Shown here: in pieces, positions 16,839 through 24,540 of the stretch
Layout of the letters: every line of letters starts with the position of its first letter
Numbering within the stretch: position 1 is the first letter of the stretch
From: Oenococcus sicerae
GTDB lineage: Bacteria > Bacillota > Bacilli > Lactobacillales > Lactobacillaceae
Length of the DNA: 64,000 nt
Direction: 5' to 3'
Assembly: GCF_004102045.2 (NCBI RefSeq)
Contig: NZ_CP029684.2
Location: 1,178,001-1,242,000 of the forward strand
Translations under genes and position numbers: made by a program
Notes under the pieces: generated by a model
The model's database searches: none
The model's input: the letters and a program-made list of their open reading frames with translations, nothing else
Told to the model about the DNA's origin: nothing

Positions 16839-18119
16839 ATGGAAAATCTCGATGAGCACAACATAAAAATCGAAAGAATGATTATTTTTTCAGCGGCTTT
16901 TATTGCTTACCTGCTGGCAGCTTTTTTTATTCGTAGCAAGATGGACGTGACCCGCTTTGACATACCCTGGTCCATGCAAATTGTGAAACATTCTTTTAAT
17001 CTCTACAACAACCGTATTTCTCCCCGGGTGAATTATCCACCGATCATTCCTTTGGTATTGGGTCTTCAAGGCTCCTTATTGCAGCGGCTATCCAATTCTT
17101 TTCAGTTGTCCAGTCAGTTATTTAAATTTCTGTGTAATGGTTTTGTGAAAATACCAGCTATTGTCAGCAGTTTTGCCTTTGTCTTTTACTTAGAAAATCA
17201 GGGCAAACAAGCCAAAAGAAAACATTGGATTTTGCTTTTGCTTTTTCTCAGTTCACCAGCTTTGATTATGAATATTGCCGTTTGGGGGCAGTTTGATGTC
17301 ATTATGGTGATTACCTTGTTCTTGGCCTTTTATAACAGTCAGACTGATCGGCTTCATTTAGCTGCTTTTTGGATGACGGTTGCGTTATTATCTAAAATTC
17401 AAGCTATTTATTTTTTACCGATTTTCGTCTTATTTTTATTCAGACGCTACAAAATATCAGAACTTATCAGACCTTTTTTAACTGCTAGTGTGACTTTTTT
17501 AACTGTTTGGCTGCCTTTTATGATTGCTAACCACAATTTGTTTTTACCGATAAAGTTGTATTTTTCAGCTGCTGCAAGGTATTCAACGATTAATGATCAT
17601 GCTTTTAATTTATGGAGTATTTTTTATCCTTATTCAGTGAAACTAGTACCATCGTTAAATGACAGTTTTTTATTTGGTATTTCCTTTAGAGCCCTTAATA
17701 TTATGTTTTTATTGGTTATTTTGACGATTATTATTTTAGCCATTTGCAAATGGCATATGCCGATCAATCAGGCACTGTTTCTTTACTCTTTATGGATTTT
17801 TACTTTTACGATGCAGCAACATGAACGTTACGAAATTACGAGCTTAGCTTTTATTTTTCTCATCTTCATGTTTCAAGATAGAACCAAATTTGTTGATTTA
17901 GTCATTTTTGAAGCGCTAAATGTGTTGATTTTGCTGAATCAATTAAACGTTTATTTGGTACGTTCTCTTTCGATCGGATTCAGTGAACCTTTGGTGCTGT
18001 TTTTATCCTTATTTTCAGTTGCTTTGACTGTCTATATTTCTGTCTATCTGATCTTACAAAATCGATCAGCACACATTGACCATCATCACAAAAGCAAAGA
18101 GTACCTAAGTGAAATCTAA
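16839..18119 (+). CDS. GT-C fold membrane mannosyltransferase-like protein
   Basis: Multi-pass membrane protein, about 426 aa. The WGQFDVIMVITLFLAFY motif is typical of PIG-M/GT87-like GT-C glycosyltransferases, and MDVTRFDIPWSMQIV near the N-terminus carries the expected loop-1 acidic residue. ATG 16839 (GAAAG upstream) is preferred; a TTG at 16791 with GGGAG seven bases upstream, overlapping the previous gene, is a serious alternative giving 442 aa. The pair of GT-C genes probably builds or decorates one surface glycan. Confidence 0.72.
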   Translation: MENLDEHNIKIERMIIFSAAFIAYLLAAFFIRSKMDVTRFDIPWSMQIVKHSFNLYNNRISPRVNYPPIIPLVLGLQGSLLQRLSNSFQLSSQLFKFLCNGFVKIPAIVSSFAFVFYLENQGKQAKRKHWILLLLFLSSPALIMNIAVWGQFDVIMVITLFLAFYNSQTDRLHLAAFWMTVALLSKIQAIYFLPIFVLFLFRRYKISELIRPFLTASVTFLTVWLPFMIANHNLFLPIKLYFSAAARYSTINDHAFNLWSIFYPYSVKLVPSLNDSFLFGISFRALNIMFLLVILTIIILAICKWHMPINQALFLYSLWIFTFTMQQHERYEITSLAFIFLIFMFQDRTKFVDLVIFEALNVLILLNQLNVYLVRSLSIGFSEPLVLFLSLFSVALTVYISVYLILQNRSAHIDHHHKSKEYLSEI

Positions 18120-18174
18120 AGCGACTGATTATTTTGAGTTTGTCATCTTTGCGTCAGTGCGTGGTCTAAAAATC

Positions 18175-18202
18175 TTGACAGTCGATTAAATTGATGTATG
18201 AT
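18175..18202 (+). promoter_or_regulatory. Promoter of the F420-reductase-like gene
   Basis: TTGACA at 18175-18180, 16-base spacer, TATGAT at 18197-18202. The 17-bp palindrome begins 13 bases downstream of the -10, around the expected transcription start, consistent with repression. Confidence 0.7.
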
Positions 18203-18215
18203 TAATGCATAACAT

Positions 18216-18232
18216 GTAACTTTAAAAGTTAC
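18216..18232. promoter_or_regulatory. 17-bp palindromic operator, copy 1
   Basis: GTAACTTTAAAAGTTAC: perfect eight-base arms around a central A. The same palindrome occurs at 18963-18979. The sequence resembles operators of HxlR-type redox/quinone regulators (family recollection), but no such regulator is encoded nearby. Confidence 0.7.
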
Positions 18233-18267
18233 TTGTTTCAATTTAGTCAACCATTAGGAGACAGGTT

Positions 18268-18837
18268 ATGAAAATTAGTATTTTTGGTCACGGCAACATG
18301 GGCAAAGCGATTGGCGAAAATTTCACTAAAGCCGGAAATGAAGTTGAATTTATCGGACACGATAGCGCAGCTGATGCCTTTGGTGAAATTGTCATTTTAG
18401 CGGTACCGTATTCATCGATTACTGATATTATTGGCAAATATGCCGATAAGCTGGCAAACAAATTAGTTGTTGACATTACAAATCCAGTCGACTTTGCTAG
18501 CTTTGATAGCTTAGTGGTACCAGCAGACAGTTCTGCAGCTGCGGAAATTGCTGCTAAACTTCCGAATTCCATTATTGCTAAAGCTTTTAACACAAATTTC
18601 GCTGCAACTTTAACATCTAAAAAAGTTGCGAATAAAGAAACAACAACTGTTTTAATTGCTTCGGATGATAATGATGCTAAAACAAAATTCATCAGTGCTT
18701 TGAGCGGCAGCGGCTTGAAAGTTATTAATGCCGGTGGATTGAAACGAGCACGAGAACTCGAGGCAGCTGGTTTTCTGGCCATGACTTTGGCTGCCAGTGA
18801 ACAGATCGGTTGGGATGGCGGACTGACTGTTTTGTGA
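18268..18837 (+). CDS. NADPH-dependent F420 reductase-like NAD(P)-binding protein
   Basis: Rossmann-fold oxidoreductase, 189 aa. The nucleotide motif GHGNMGKAIG occurs at residues 7-16, VVDITNPVD near 69-77, and KAFNTNFAATL near 110-120, all as in the NADP:F420 oxidoreductase (NpdG-like) group. LAB do not make F420, so it probably acts on a flavin, quinone or another small substrate. Strong AGGAGACAGGTT before the ATG. Expression is probably controlled by the palindrome at 18216-18232. An imperfect hairpin terminator follows near 18867-18898. Confidence 0.82.
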   Translation: MKISIFGHGNMGKAIGENFTKAGNEVEFIGHDSAADAFGEIVILAVPYSSITDIIGKYADKLANKLVVDITNPVDFASFDSLVVPADSSAAAEIAAKLPNSIIAKAFNTNFAATLTSKKVANKETTTVLIASDDNDAKTKFISALSGSGLKVINAGGLKRARELEAAGFLAMTLAASEQIGWDGGLTVL

Positions 18838-18866
18838 GAGTAGCGTAAATGACAAATACATTTCAA

Positions 18867-18898
18867 AAACAATCTTTTTAAAGGCTGTTTTTATTTTA
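18867..18898 (+). terminator. Probable terminator
   Basis: AAAACA/TGTTTT outer stem with an inner CTTT/AAAG helix and an A-C mismatch, followed by T residues. Confidence 0.45.
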
Positions 18899-18962
18899 TA
18901 AACAATTGCAATGTTGCTGAAGCAGAACACGATGAAAATTCAAGCTTCAGATCTCTTAATGA

Positions 18963-18979
18963 GTAACTTTTAAAGTTAC
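18963..18979. promoter_or_regulatory. 17-bp palindromic operator, copy 2
   Basis: GTAACTTTTAAAGTTAC, the reverse complement of copy 1 and hence the same palindrome. It lies about 90 bases upstream of the spermidine acetyltransferase start, before a TATAAT near 19018, so the acetyltransferase may share a regulator with the F420-reductase-like gene. Confidence 0.65.
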
Positions 18980-19069
18980 ATGAATTCATTGAAAGCACGA
19001 CTAATTGAAGTTGTTTATTATAATTTATGTATGGCTCAATGCTGGACGATCAATTTTAAAGGAGCAGCT

Positions 19070-19579
19070 ATGGAAACAAAATTACGCGCACTGGAACGAG
19101 AAGATCTACCGCATATTCATCAATTAGATAATGAAAGAGCAACAATGGCTTTTTGGTTTGAAGAACCATATGAATCTTTAGATGAACTGACTAGCTTATA
19201 CGACAAGCATATTCATGATGAACGGGAACGACGTTTTGTTCTTGATGCTGATCATCGCTTTGCCGGCATTTTGGAATTGGTCAGTATTGACTATATTCAT
19301 CGAACAACTGAAATTCAGATTATCATTGATAATAGTTTTCGTGGACAGGGGTTAGCCATGATCGCGATGCAAAAAGGATTAGATTATGCTTTTAATACTT
19401 TGAATATGTACAAAGTTTATTTATATGTTGATGTGGACAACGTTAAAGGACTGCATGTTTATAAAAAATTGGGTTTTGTCGAAGAGGGCAGGCTGCGCAA
19501 ACATTTCTTTACGAATGGTAAATATCATGACAGTTATATTATGGGTATTTTTAGAAATGAGATCATTGCGCAGCCGTAA
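19070..19579 (+). CDS. speG: Spermidine N-acetyltransferase SpeG-like GNAT
   Basis: Polyamine acetyltransferase, 169 aa. The opening LRALEREDLPHIHQLDNERATMAFWFEEPYES and the acetyl-CoA loop FRGQGLAMIAMQKGLDYAF, then VDVDNVKGLHVYKKLGFVEEG and YHDSYIMGI, closely follow bacterial SpeG. It acetylates spermidine/spermine and limits polyamine toxicity. AAAGGAG five bases before ATG 19070 decides the start against the longer frame from 18980. Upstream lies the second 17-bp palindrome. A strong terminator follows. Confidence 0.85.
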   Translation: METKLRALEREDLPHIHQLDNERATMAFWFEEPYESLDELTSLYDKHIHDERERRFVLDADHRFAGILELVSIDYIHRTTEIQIIIDNSFRGQGLAMIAMQKGLDYAFNTLNMYKVYLYVDVDNVKGLHVYKKLGFVEEGRLRKHFFTNGKYHDSYIMGIFRNEIIAQP

Positions 19580-19604
19580 AGTTGATGATCAACGCTAAAT
19601 AAAA

Positions 19605-19635
19605 CAAAACCTGTTCGATAGGGACAGGTTTTTTA
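19605..19635. terminator. Bidirectional terminator
   Basis: AAACCTGT/ACAGGTTT hairpin with T run, between the convergent speG and MFS genes. Confidence 0.8.
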
Positions 19636-19637
19636 AT

Positions 19638-20822
19638 TTATTCTTTATTTTTGACTATTTTTTTAAAAAATATCAGCAAACATAATATGAATCCGATCGC
19701 AGCAAAGGCCTTTGAGAAACCGAACTGATCGATCAACCAGCCAATTGATGGAAAGCAGATGATCATTGAAATGGAAAAAAGCATACTGGCAGCACTTAAT
19801 AATGTTGCTCTTTGAGCGCTGGGAATAATTTGATTATAATAATTGCTAAAAAGCGGCTCGATAATTGCCATTAAGATATTGATCAGCAAGTAAACTAGAA
19901 CCAAATTGGCTAGTTTCTGCCAAGCCGAAGACACTAGAAACAGCGTTAGGCAGGCCGTTAATCCATTAATGAGTGTGCTACTAGAAAAATGTTTTTCTAA
20001 CCAAGGCGTTAATTGTACAGCTGCAATATCTAGTACAGTTGCTAATAACATCAACAATGATATTTGAATACCATTAAGGCCTCTGGCGTTCATGACTGTC
20101 TGAAAGTAAAAATAATAGCTGGCTCCGATGGCAGTAAAAGCAGCTTGGAAACACATCAATCGCAGAAGCTGTTTCTGCTTAATTAAGATATGACCAGTTG
20201 ATTTAAGGATGATTGCCATTTTATCGGGAGCGTTGCTTTTATTCTTCAAAATAATTGTTTTTTCAACAGTCATAATTGGCAACAGCGCCAACAACGAGCT
20301 GGCAATGACGATCCAATAAGTAAGGCCAAAGTGCCAATGTACGAAAAAGCCGGCAACTGCCAGGCCGATCGCTGTCGATGCTTCAATTAGACTGTTGACA
20401 ATTGCGATCACCTTTGGATATTTGGCAACTGCTTTTTGGCTGGCTAAGGATTCGTACATAAAAGCATCAATAGTGCCTGATTGTAGGTTATAAGAAAGGG
20501 CACTAATGATAAAACTAAACATATAATCATAAAAATTAGTTGCTAGCAGCATAAGAACAGCACTGACGATTGCCGCGGTTCTGCTGCCTATCAGTGCCCT
20601 TTTATAGCCAAACCGATCGGCGATCGTACCGGAAGGCAGTTCACAAATAAAACTCGTTAGATGAAAAATGCTTTCGCAAAGACCGATTTCCGTTAATGAA
20701 AGTCCTTTTTGACCAAGATACAAAACCCAAAGGCCATTAATTCCAAAATATGACCAAAAAACGTAAAGATAGCCCCTGACAATATTTTTTGAGTCAGAGT
20801 GAAAAATTTGATGCTTTAACAT
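19638..20822 (-). CDS. MFS transporter
   Basis: Major facilitator, 394 aa with about twelve hydrophobic segments. The 2-3 loop GTIADRFGYKRALIGSR is a clear MFS motif A (G-x-x-x-D-R/K-x-G-R/K). ATG 20822 is preceded by GGAG at about seven bases; the longer frame from 20906 runs through a terminator-like hairpin and is rejected. Substrate unknown. The leader contains a palindromic operator and an attenuator-like hairpin. Confidence 0.82.
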   Translation of the reverse strand: MLKHQIFHSDSKNIVRGYLYVFWSYFGINGLWVLYLGQKGLSLTEIGLCESIFHLTSFICELPSGTIADRFGYKRALIGSRTAAIVSAVLMLLATNFYDYMFSFIISALSYNLQSGTIDAFMYESLASQKAVAKYPKVIAIVNSLIEASTAIGLAVAGFFVHWHFGLTYWIVIASSLLALLPIMTVEKTIILKNKSNAPDKMAIILKSTGHILIKQKQLLRLMCFQAAFTAIGASYYFYFQTVMNARGLNGIQISLLMLLATVLDIAAVQLTPWLEKHFSSSTLINGLTACLTLFLVSSAWQKLANLVLVYLLINILMAIIEPLFSNYYNQIIPSAQRATLLSAASMLFSISMIICFPSIGWLIDQFGFSKAFAAIGFILCLLIFFKKIVKNKE

Positions 20823-20856
20823 GATTTTCTCCATTGTCTTAACTGACAGTGAAGTT

Positions 20857-20881
20857 AAAAAAAGCCGGCCTAATGGCCGGC
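20857..20881 (-). terminator. Leader hairpin with T run (putative attenuator)
   Basis: GCCGGCC and GGCCGGC form a seven-pair GC stem around a four-base loop, followed on the minus strand by seven T residues, about 35 bases before the MFS ATG. No gene lies upstream on that strand, so it would terminate the MFS transcript itself unless antitermination occurs. Confidence 0.65.
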
Positions 20882-20892
20882 AATGATGAATG

Positions 20893-20907
20893 ATTGTCAC
20901 TGACAAT
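20893..20907. promoter_or_regulatory. 15-bp perfect palindrome, putative operator
   Basis: ATTGTCACTGACAAT: seven-base arms around one base, lying over the proposed -10 of the MFS promoter. Related half-sites (TGTC...GACA) recur just before the MFS start. Confidence 0.55.
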
Positions 20908-21162
20908 TAGTTTTAAAATTTAATTTTTTCAAAAAAGGGCACAATCGTCCCCTTGACTGCTTCGATATTGATTATCGAGTGGATTAAACTTATCCAACTA
21001 ATTGAATTGTTAACTTTGATTTCCATGACAAATTCACTTATTTTAAGGGTACCATCTGTTTTGATGCAAAACAATTATGACTGCCAGCCATGTTCGAGCG
21101 TATTTTTAATTTTTTATGCGAGCATGCTAAAATGAATTATTATTTTTGAAGGAGATATAACC

Positions 21163-22115
21163 ATGAATCCAGAGAAAGCACAGGATGTTTGGAAGGATGT
21201 CGGTGAACATGTCCAATTTACCGTTTTGAAATTAAATAAAAAAGATCCAGAAAAGGATCGTTTGGCAATTCAAGTCTTTGCAGACAGGTCGCAGGCAATC
21301 ATCCGTTCATTAAGAATTCGAGATTCCCATCTATTGGCTGATTCAGGTTTGAAAGTTGCTTTTGGTTTTAGCAATAAGGCTTGGGAGTATCTGTTTCCAC
21401 ATGCAGCTAAACCAAGGGAATTAGAAAATTATAGCGGATTGAAAGGTCCAAAGTACCAAATGCCAGCCACTGAGGGCGATATTTTCTTTCATATCCGCGC
21501 TAGTAATGAGGCCGTTGTATATGAAGCGCAAACGCAATTTCGCCGCTTTTTAAAAGACGTGACTGAAGTTGTTGACGAGACGAAGGGATTTCGTTATTTT
21601 GAGGGTCGGGCAATTATTGGTTTTATCGATGGCACCGAGGCGCCTGCGGCCGAAGATGCTGCCGATTATGCCTTAATCGGTGATGAGGACCCAGATTTTA
21701 TAAATGGTTCTTATGCTTTTGCGCAAAAATGGCTTCACCATATGGATTTTTGGAATAGTTTGAAAACCGAAGATCAAGAAAAGGCTGTTGGGCGGGAAAA
21801 GTTCAATGATCTGGAATTGGAAGATTCAGATAAATTCAAAAATGCCCATAATATTAGTTCGAAAGTCGAGATTAATGGCATTGAACAAAAAATCATCCGC
21901 ATGAATGTGCCTTTCTCGGATCCAGCATCAGGTGAAACCGAACCTATTTTATGGGTTATGCCCGGCACTGGACTGTCACGAAATTGATGCTTGAACAAAT
22001 GCTGTCGACCTCAGATTTCCTGCTAAGTTTTTCGGATATCGTTTCCGGCCAGCTTTTCTTTATTCCTTCGCGTGATTTAATTGCAAAAATCGCGAACGGC
22101 GACCTTGATCAATGA
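21163..22115 (+). pseudogene. DyP-type heme peroxidase, frameshifted near its 3' end
   Basis: The open frame (21163-21987, 274 aa) has DyP catalytic features: GFIDG at 153-157 (Asp156), proximal heme ligand His229 (AHNISS), and R246-x-N248 as in B-type DyPs. It then ends in WVMPGTGLSRN. In the third frame the expected family C-terminus continues: MGYARHWTVTKLMLEQML, then FSDIVSGQLFFIPS, stopping at 22115. Adding one base to the TTTT run at 21947-21950 joins the two and gives 317 aa, the family norm. So the gene carries a one-base deletion or a sequence error; as written, the last 50 residues are lost. AAGGAG lies before the ATG. Confidence 0.85.
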
Positions 22116-22149
22116 TTTAATTTCGATTGATTTTTGTTTGTTAAATAGC

Positions 22150-22746
22150 TTATAAAATAATTGCTTTGATTTTTTTTAAATCATTGTTTCTTTGTTTTGC
22201 ATTGCGATCTTCAGCATTAAAATTGACGATTTTAAAATCTTTGATTCCCATTTTGCCAAAAACGCCGCGTTTTAGCATTTTGCCGACCGGGTCGCCATAA
22301 TGCCACCTATAAATTGTATTCGGGGTACCGATGGCTGTTAAAACACGGATCCTAGTTTTGTTTGGAAGCAGGATGCGATGGCCGGCGATCTCTTTTATCT
22401 GTCCTTTAGCGAATACCTTATCAATAAATCCCTTTGTCATAGCCGGCATCATTTCCCACCAAATAGGGAAAACGAAAATAATTTCGTCAGCAATTTTGAG
22501 CCGCTCAAAGTAGTCCTGGCTTATTGGATCAACAAAGTCTTTTGTTCGCCAATTGAGCAAATCCTGTTTTCTAATCACGGGATCAAAATGATCGGCTTGC
22601 AGATCAATGATATCAACGCTATGGCCGGCAGCTTGCAAGTCATTGATTGCTTGTTGTGCAAGGGCAGCTGAATAGGAGCGATTGTGTTCTTTATTATGGC
22701 TAGCTGAGAGTGTATATGGATGGTCAAATACAAGAATTGTTTTCAT
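22150..22746 (-). CDS. NAD(P)H-dependent flavodoxin-fold oxidoreductase (quinone reductase type)
   Basis: FMN/FAD-binding NAD(P)H dehydrogenase, 198 aa. Flavodoxin-like fold signatures: VFDHPYTLSASHN at the N-terminus (phosphate loop), VFPIWWEMMPAMTKGFIDKVFAKG near 93-116, and AIGTPNTIYRWHYGDPVG near 137-154. Related to KefF/MdaB-type reductases that detoxify quinones. Divergent from the MarR gene, with two inverted repeats between them, so probably under MarR control. Confidence 0.85.
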   Translation of the reverse strand: MKTILVFDHPYTLSASHNKEHNRSYSAALAQQAINDLQAAGHSVDIIDLQADHFDPVIRKQDLLNWRTKDFVDPISQDYFERLKIADEIIFVFPIWWEMMPAMTKGFIDKVFAKGQIKEIAGHRILLPNKTRIRVLTAIGTPNTIYRWHYGDPVGKMLKRGVFGKMGIKDFKIVNFNAEDRNAKQRNNDLKKIKAIIL

Positions 22747-22771
22747 GCCGATAGCCCTAAACTTTCTTTTT

Positions 22772-22789
22772 TATATTCCAAAGAATATA
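22772..22789. promoter_or_regulatory. Inverted repeat, putative MarR operator 1
   Basis: TATATTC-CAAA-GAATATA, perfect seven-base arms, in the divergent region between the reductase and MarR genes. Confidence 0.6.
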
Positions 22790-22826
22790 CTTATTATTGT
22801 ATTCGGATCAGAAAAAGTCAATATAT

Positions 22827-22838
22827 ATTCCGAGGAAT
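22827..22838. promoter_or_regulatory. Inverted repeat, putative MarR operator 2
   Basis: ATTCC-GA-GGAAT, a second copy of the ATTCC/GGAAT arms; it overlaps the ribosome binding site of the MarR gene, suggesting autoregulation. Confidence 0.55.
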
Positions 22839-22844
22839 TTATTT

Positions 22845-23312
22845 ATGGATCATTTACAAAAAATAAACCATGAACTTCGCCGTTATCGAGATTACGACAA
22901 CACAAAAAGAATCAGACTTTTTTTATTAAAAAACGACGTCACTGATTTATCCCGATTTGCGGCATCGCTTTCGATTTCTGACTTAGATGTTTTAAGCACA
23001 GTTGCTCATTATCGTGATTCGCGAATCTCAGAAATTGTCGATCATTTATCTTTGACCCAAGGCGCGGTTTCAAAAATAGTTAACAAACTTTCTGGGCTTC
23101 GATTGATTGAAAAATATCATCAGCCTAATAATAAAAAGGACACCTATCTAAAAGTCACGACGGTTGGCGATAGAGTCCATACTTTGCATGCAGAGTATCA
23201 CAAAGAAATGGATCAGCAGTTATGCGATTTTTCCAAACATTTCACTGATGAACAGCTGGTCCTGGTTGGCAATTTTTTATCCTCGGTCAACCATATTCGT
23301 GAAGGAACCTAG
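22845..23312 (+). CDS. MarR family transcriptional regulator
   Basis: Winged-helix regulator, 155 aa from ATG 22845 (GAGG nine to ten bases upstream; the longer frame from 22797 crosses the operator). The core ISDLDVLSTVAHYRDSRISEIVDHLSLTQGAVSKIVNKLSGLRLIEKYHQPNNKKDTYLKVT is a MarR DNA-binding domain with wing (about 45-110). Probably represses itself and the divergent quinone-type reductase and responds to a phenolic or oxidant ligand (inference). Confidence 0.85.
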   Translation: MDHLQKINHELRRYRDYDNTKRIRLFLLKNDVTDLSRFAASLSISDLDVLSTVAHYRDSRISEIVDHLSLTQGAVSKIVNKLSGLRLIEKYHQPNNKKDTYLKVTTVGDRVHTLHAEYHKEMDQQLCDFSKHFTDEQLVLVGNFLSSVNHIREGT

Positions 23313-23384
23313 CCGGTCGGTTGCCTTTTAAAAGACCGAAGATGCCTTAAGGAGGATTTTCAAGAAAAATTTAAAGGAGGAAAA

Positions 23385-24395
23385 ATGTCTGATTTTTTTA
23401 TTGAAACACAAAAAGCAAGTGTGAATTTACCTTTGAATGGTCGAGCAAAAGTTTTCATGTTTGGCGTGCCTAGCTACAGCAACATGGGTGATCAAGCTGT
23501 TTCGTTAGCTGAAAGAAAATATTTTGAAAATGAATTTCCAGACTATCAATATATTGAAATCATGGATTACGACAACGCTGCCGCTATTAAGGCTGTTCAG
23601 AAAATAATTACGTCGCAGGATATCGTTGCTTATACAGGTGGTGGCAATATGGGTAGCTTGTATACGAATATTGAACAAGATCGCCGTAAGGTATTTGCTA
23701 GTTTTATCAACAATTTGACGATTTCTTTTCCACAATCTATTTTTTTTGAAAAAACTGAAAAGGGCGAAAATGAAAAAACCTTAAGCAGAATTGCTTATGA
23801 AAAGAATCCTAATCTAGTTTTGATCGCACGCGATGCTCAGAGTTATCGCAAAATGCAGAAGACATTTAAAAACCAGGTTATTTTTACACCTGATATGGTC
23901 CTATATTTACAAGCACAAAAATTTGATTTGAAACGGCATGATACTTTATTTGTCTTTAGAAACGATGGTGAAAAGGTTGTGCAAGAGCCATTGATCGATT
24001 CGATCAAACACATGCTGTCTGATTCAGACTCGATTCACCAAACTGATACTGTTTTAGCATCAACTAAGCAGGTCACACCAGTTACGCGGGAAAAACTTTT
24101 TATTGATGAGCTGAAAATGTTTGCCAAACAAAAATTGATTATTAGCGATCGATTTCATGCGATGATTTTTTCTGTTTTGACTGGCACACCTTGTCTACTG
24201 TTTGGCAACCGTTATGGTAAAGGCAAGCATGCTTATTTTGACTGGCTGGAAAATATTGATTGGGTCAACTATACGGATGAGGAAGATCTGGACCGGATTC
24301 AAGCGGAAATAGTTAAAATATCTGAAGCTCAAGTTCACCAATACAACTTGCGGCCTGTTTTTAAGCCTTTGCACGATCTGATCGCGGTTAGATAA
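23385..24395 (+). CDS. Polysaccharide pyruvyl transferase family protein
   Basis: Predicted ketal-pyruvyl or related glycan-modifying transferase, 336 aa, cytoplasmic. Family motifs: FGVPSYSNMGDQAV at about 27-40 (the G-x-x-N-x-GD signature), YTGGGNMGSLY near 84-94, FPQSIFF near 115, and LIISDRFHAMIFSVLTGTPCLLF near 254-276. In EPS/teichoic-type loci these enzymes add pyruvate from PEP to a sugar. Two AAGGAGG sites occur upstream (about 23349 and 23376); the second serves the ATG. The kdsA-kdsD pair follows within 150 bases, so a shared role in an acidic surface glycan is plausible. Confidence 0.82.
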   Translation: MSDFFIETQKASVNLPLNGRAKVFMFGVPSYSNMGDQAVSLAERKYFENEFPDYQYIEIMDYDNAAAIKAVQKIITSQDIVAYTGGGNMGSLYTNIEQDRRKVFASFINNLTISFPQSIFFEKTEKGENEKTLSRIAYEKNPNLVLIARDAQSYRKMQKTFKNQVIFTPDMVLYLQAQKFDLKRHDTLFVFRNDGEKVVQEPLIDSIKHMLSDSDSIHQTDTVLASTKQVTPVTREKLFIDELKMFAKQKLIISDRFHAMIFSVLTGTPCLLFGNRYGKGKHAYFDWLENIDWVNYTDEEDLDRIQAEIVKISEAQVHQYNLRPVFKPLHDLIAVR

Positions 24396-24540
24396 ATGGC
24401 GATTATTTGCTAGTTTTTAAAATAAATCTTCATTTAATCTTTTATTTGTATAATTCCGTTTACAACGACAACTGAACATTTATTGCCCTATCACTTGATT
24501 GGGAGAAGCTGTATCTTTTAAAAGATCTAAGGAGAAAATC

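Larger units (their letters stand above)
20823..21162. promoter_or_regulatory. Divergent regulatory region between MFS and DyP peroxidase genes
   Basis: Gene-free 340 bases. On the minus strand TTGAAA, 17 bases, TAATTG is a possible MFS promoter; a 15-bp palindrome covers its -10, and a terminator-like hairpin sits in the transcribed leader. The DyP side has a strong AAGGAG ribosome site but no promoter that I can assign. Confidence 0.5.

Noticed and set aside
18288-18872. 194-aa minus-strand open frame
   Set aside because: Antisense to the F420-reductase-like gene; Ala/Ser-rich shadow composition, no ribosome site, and the plus-strand protein has clear motifs.
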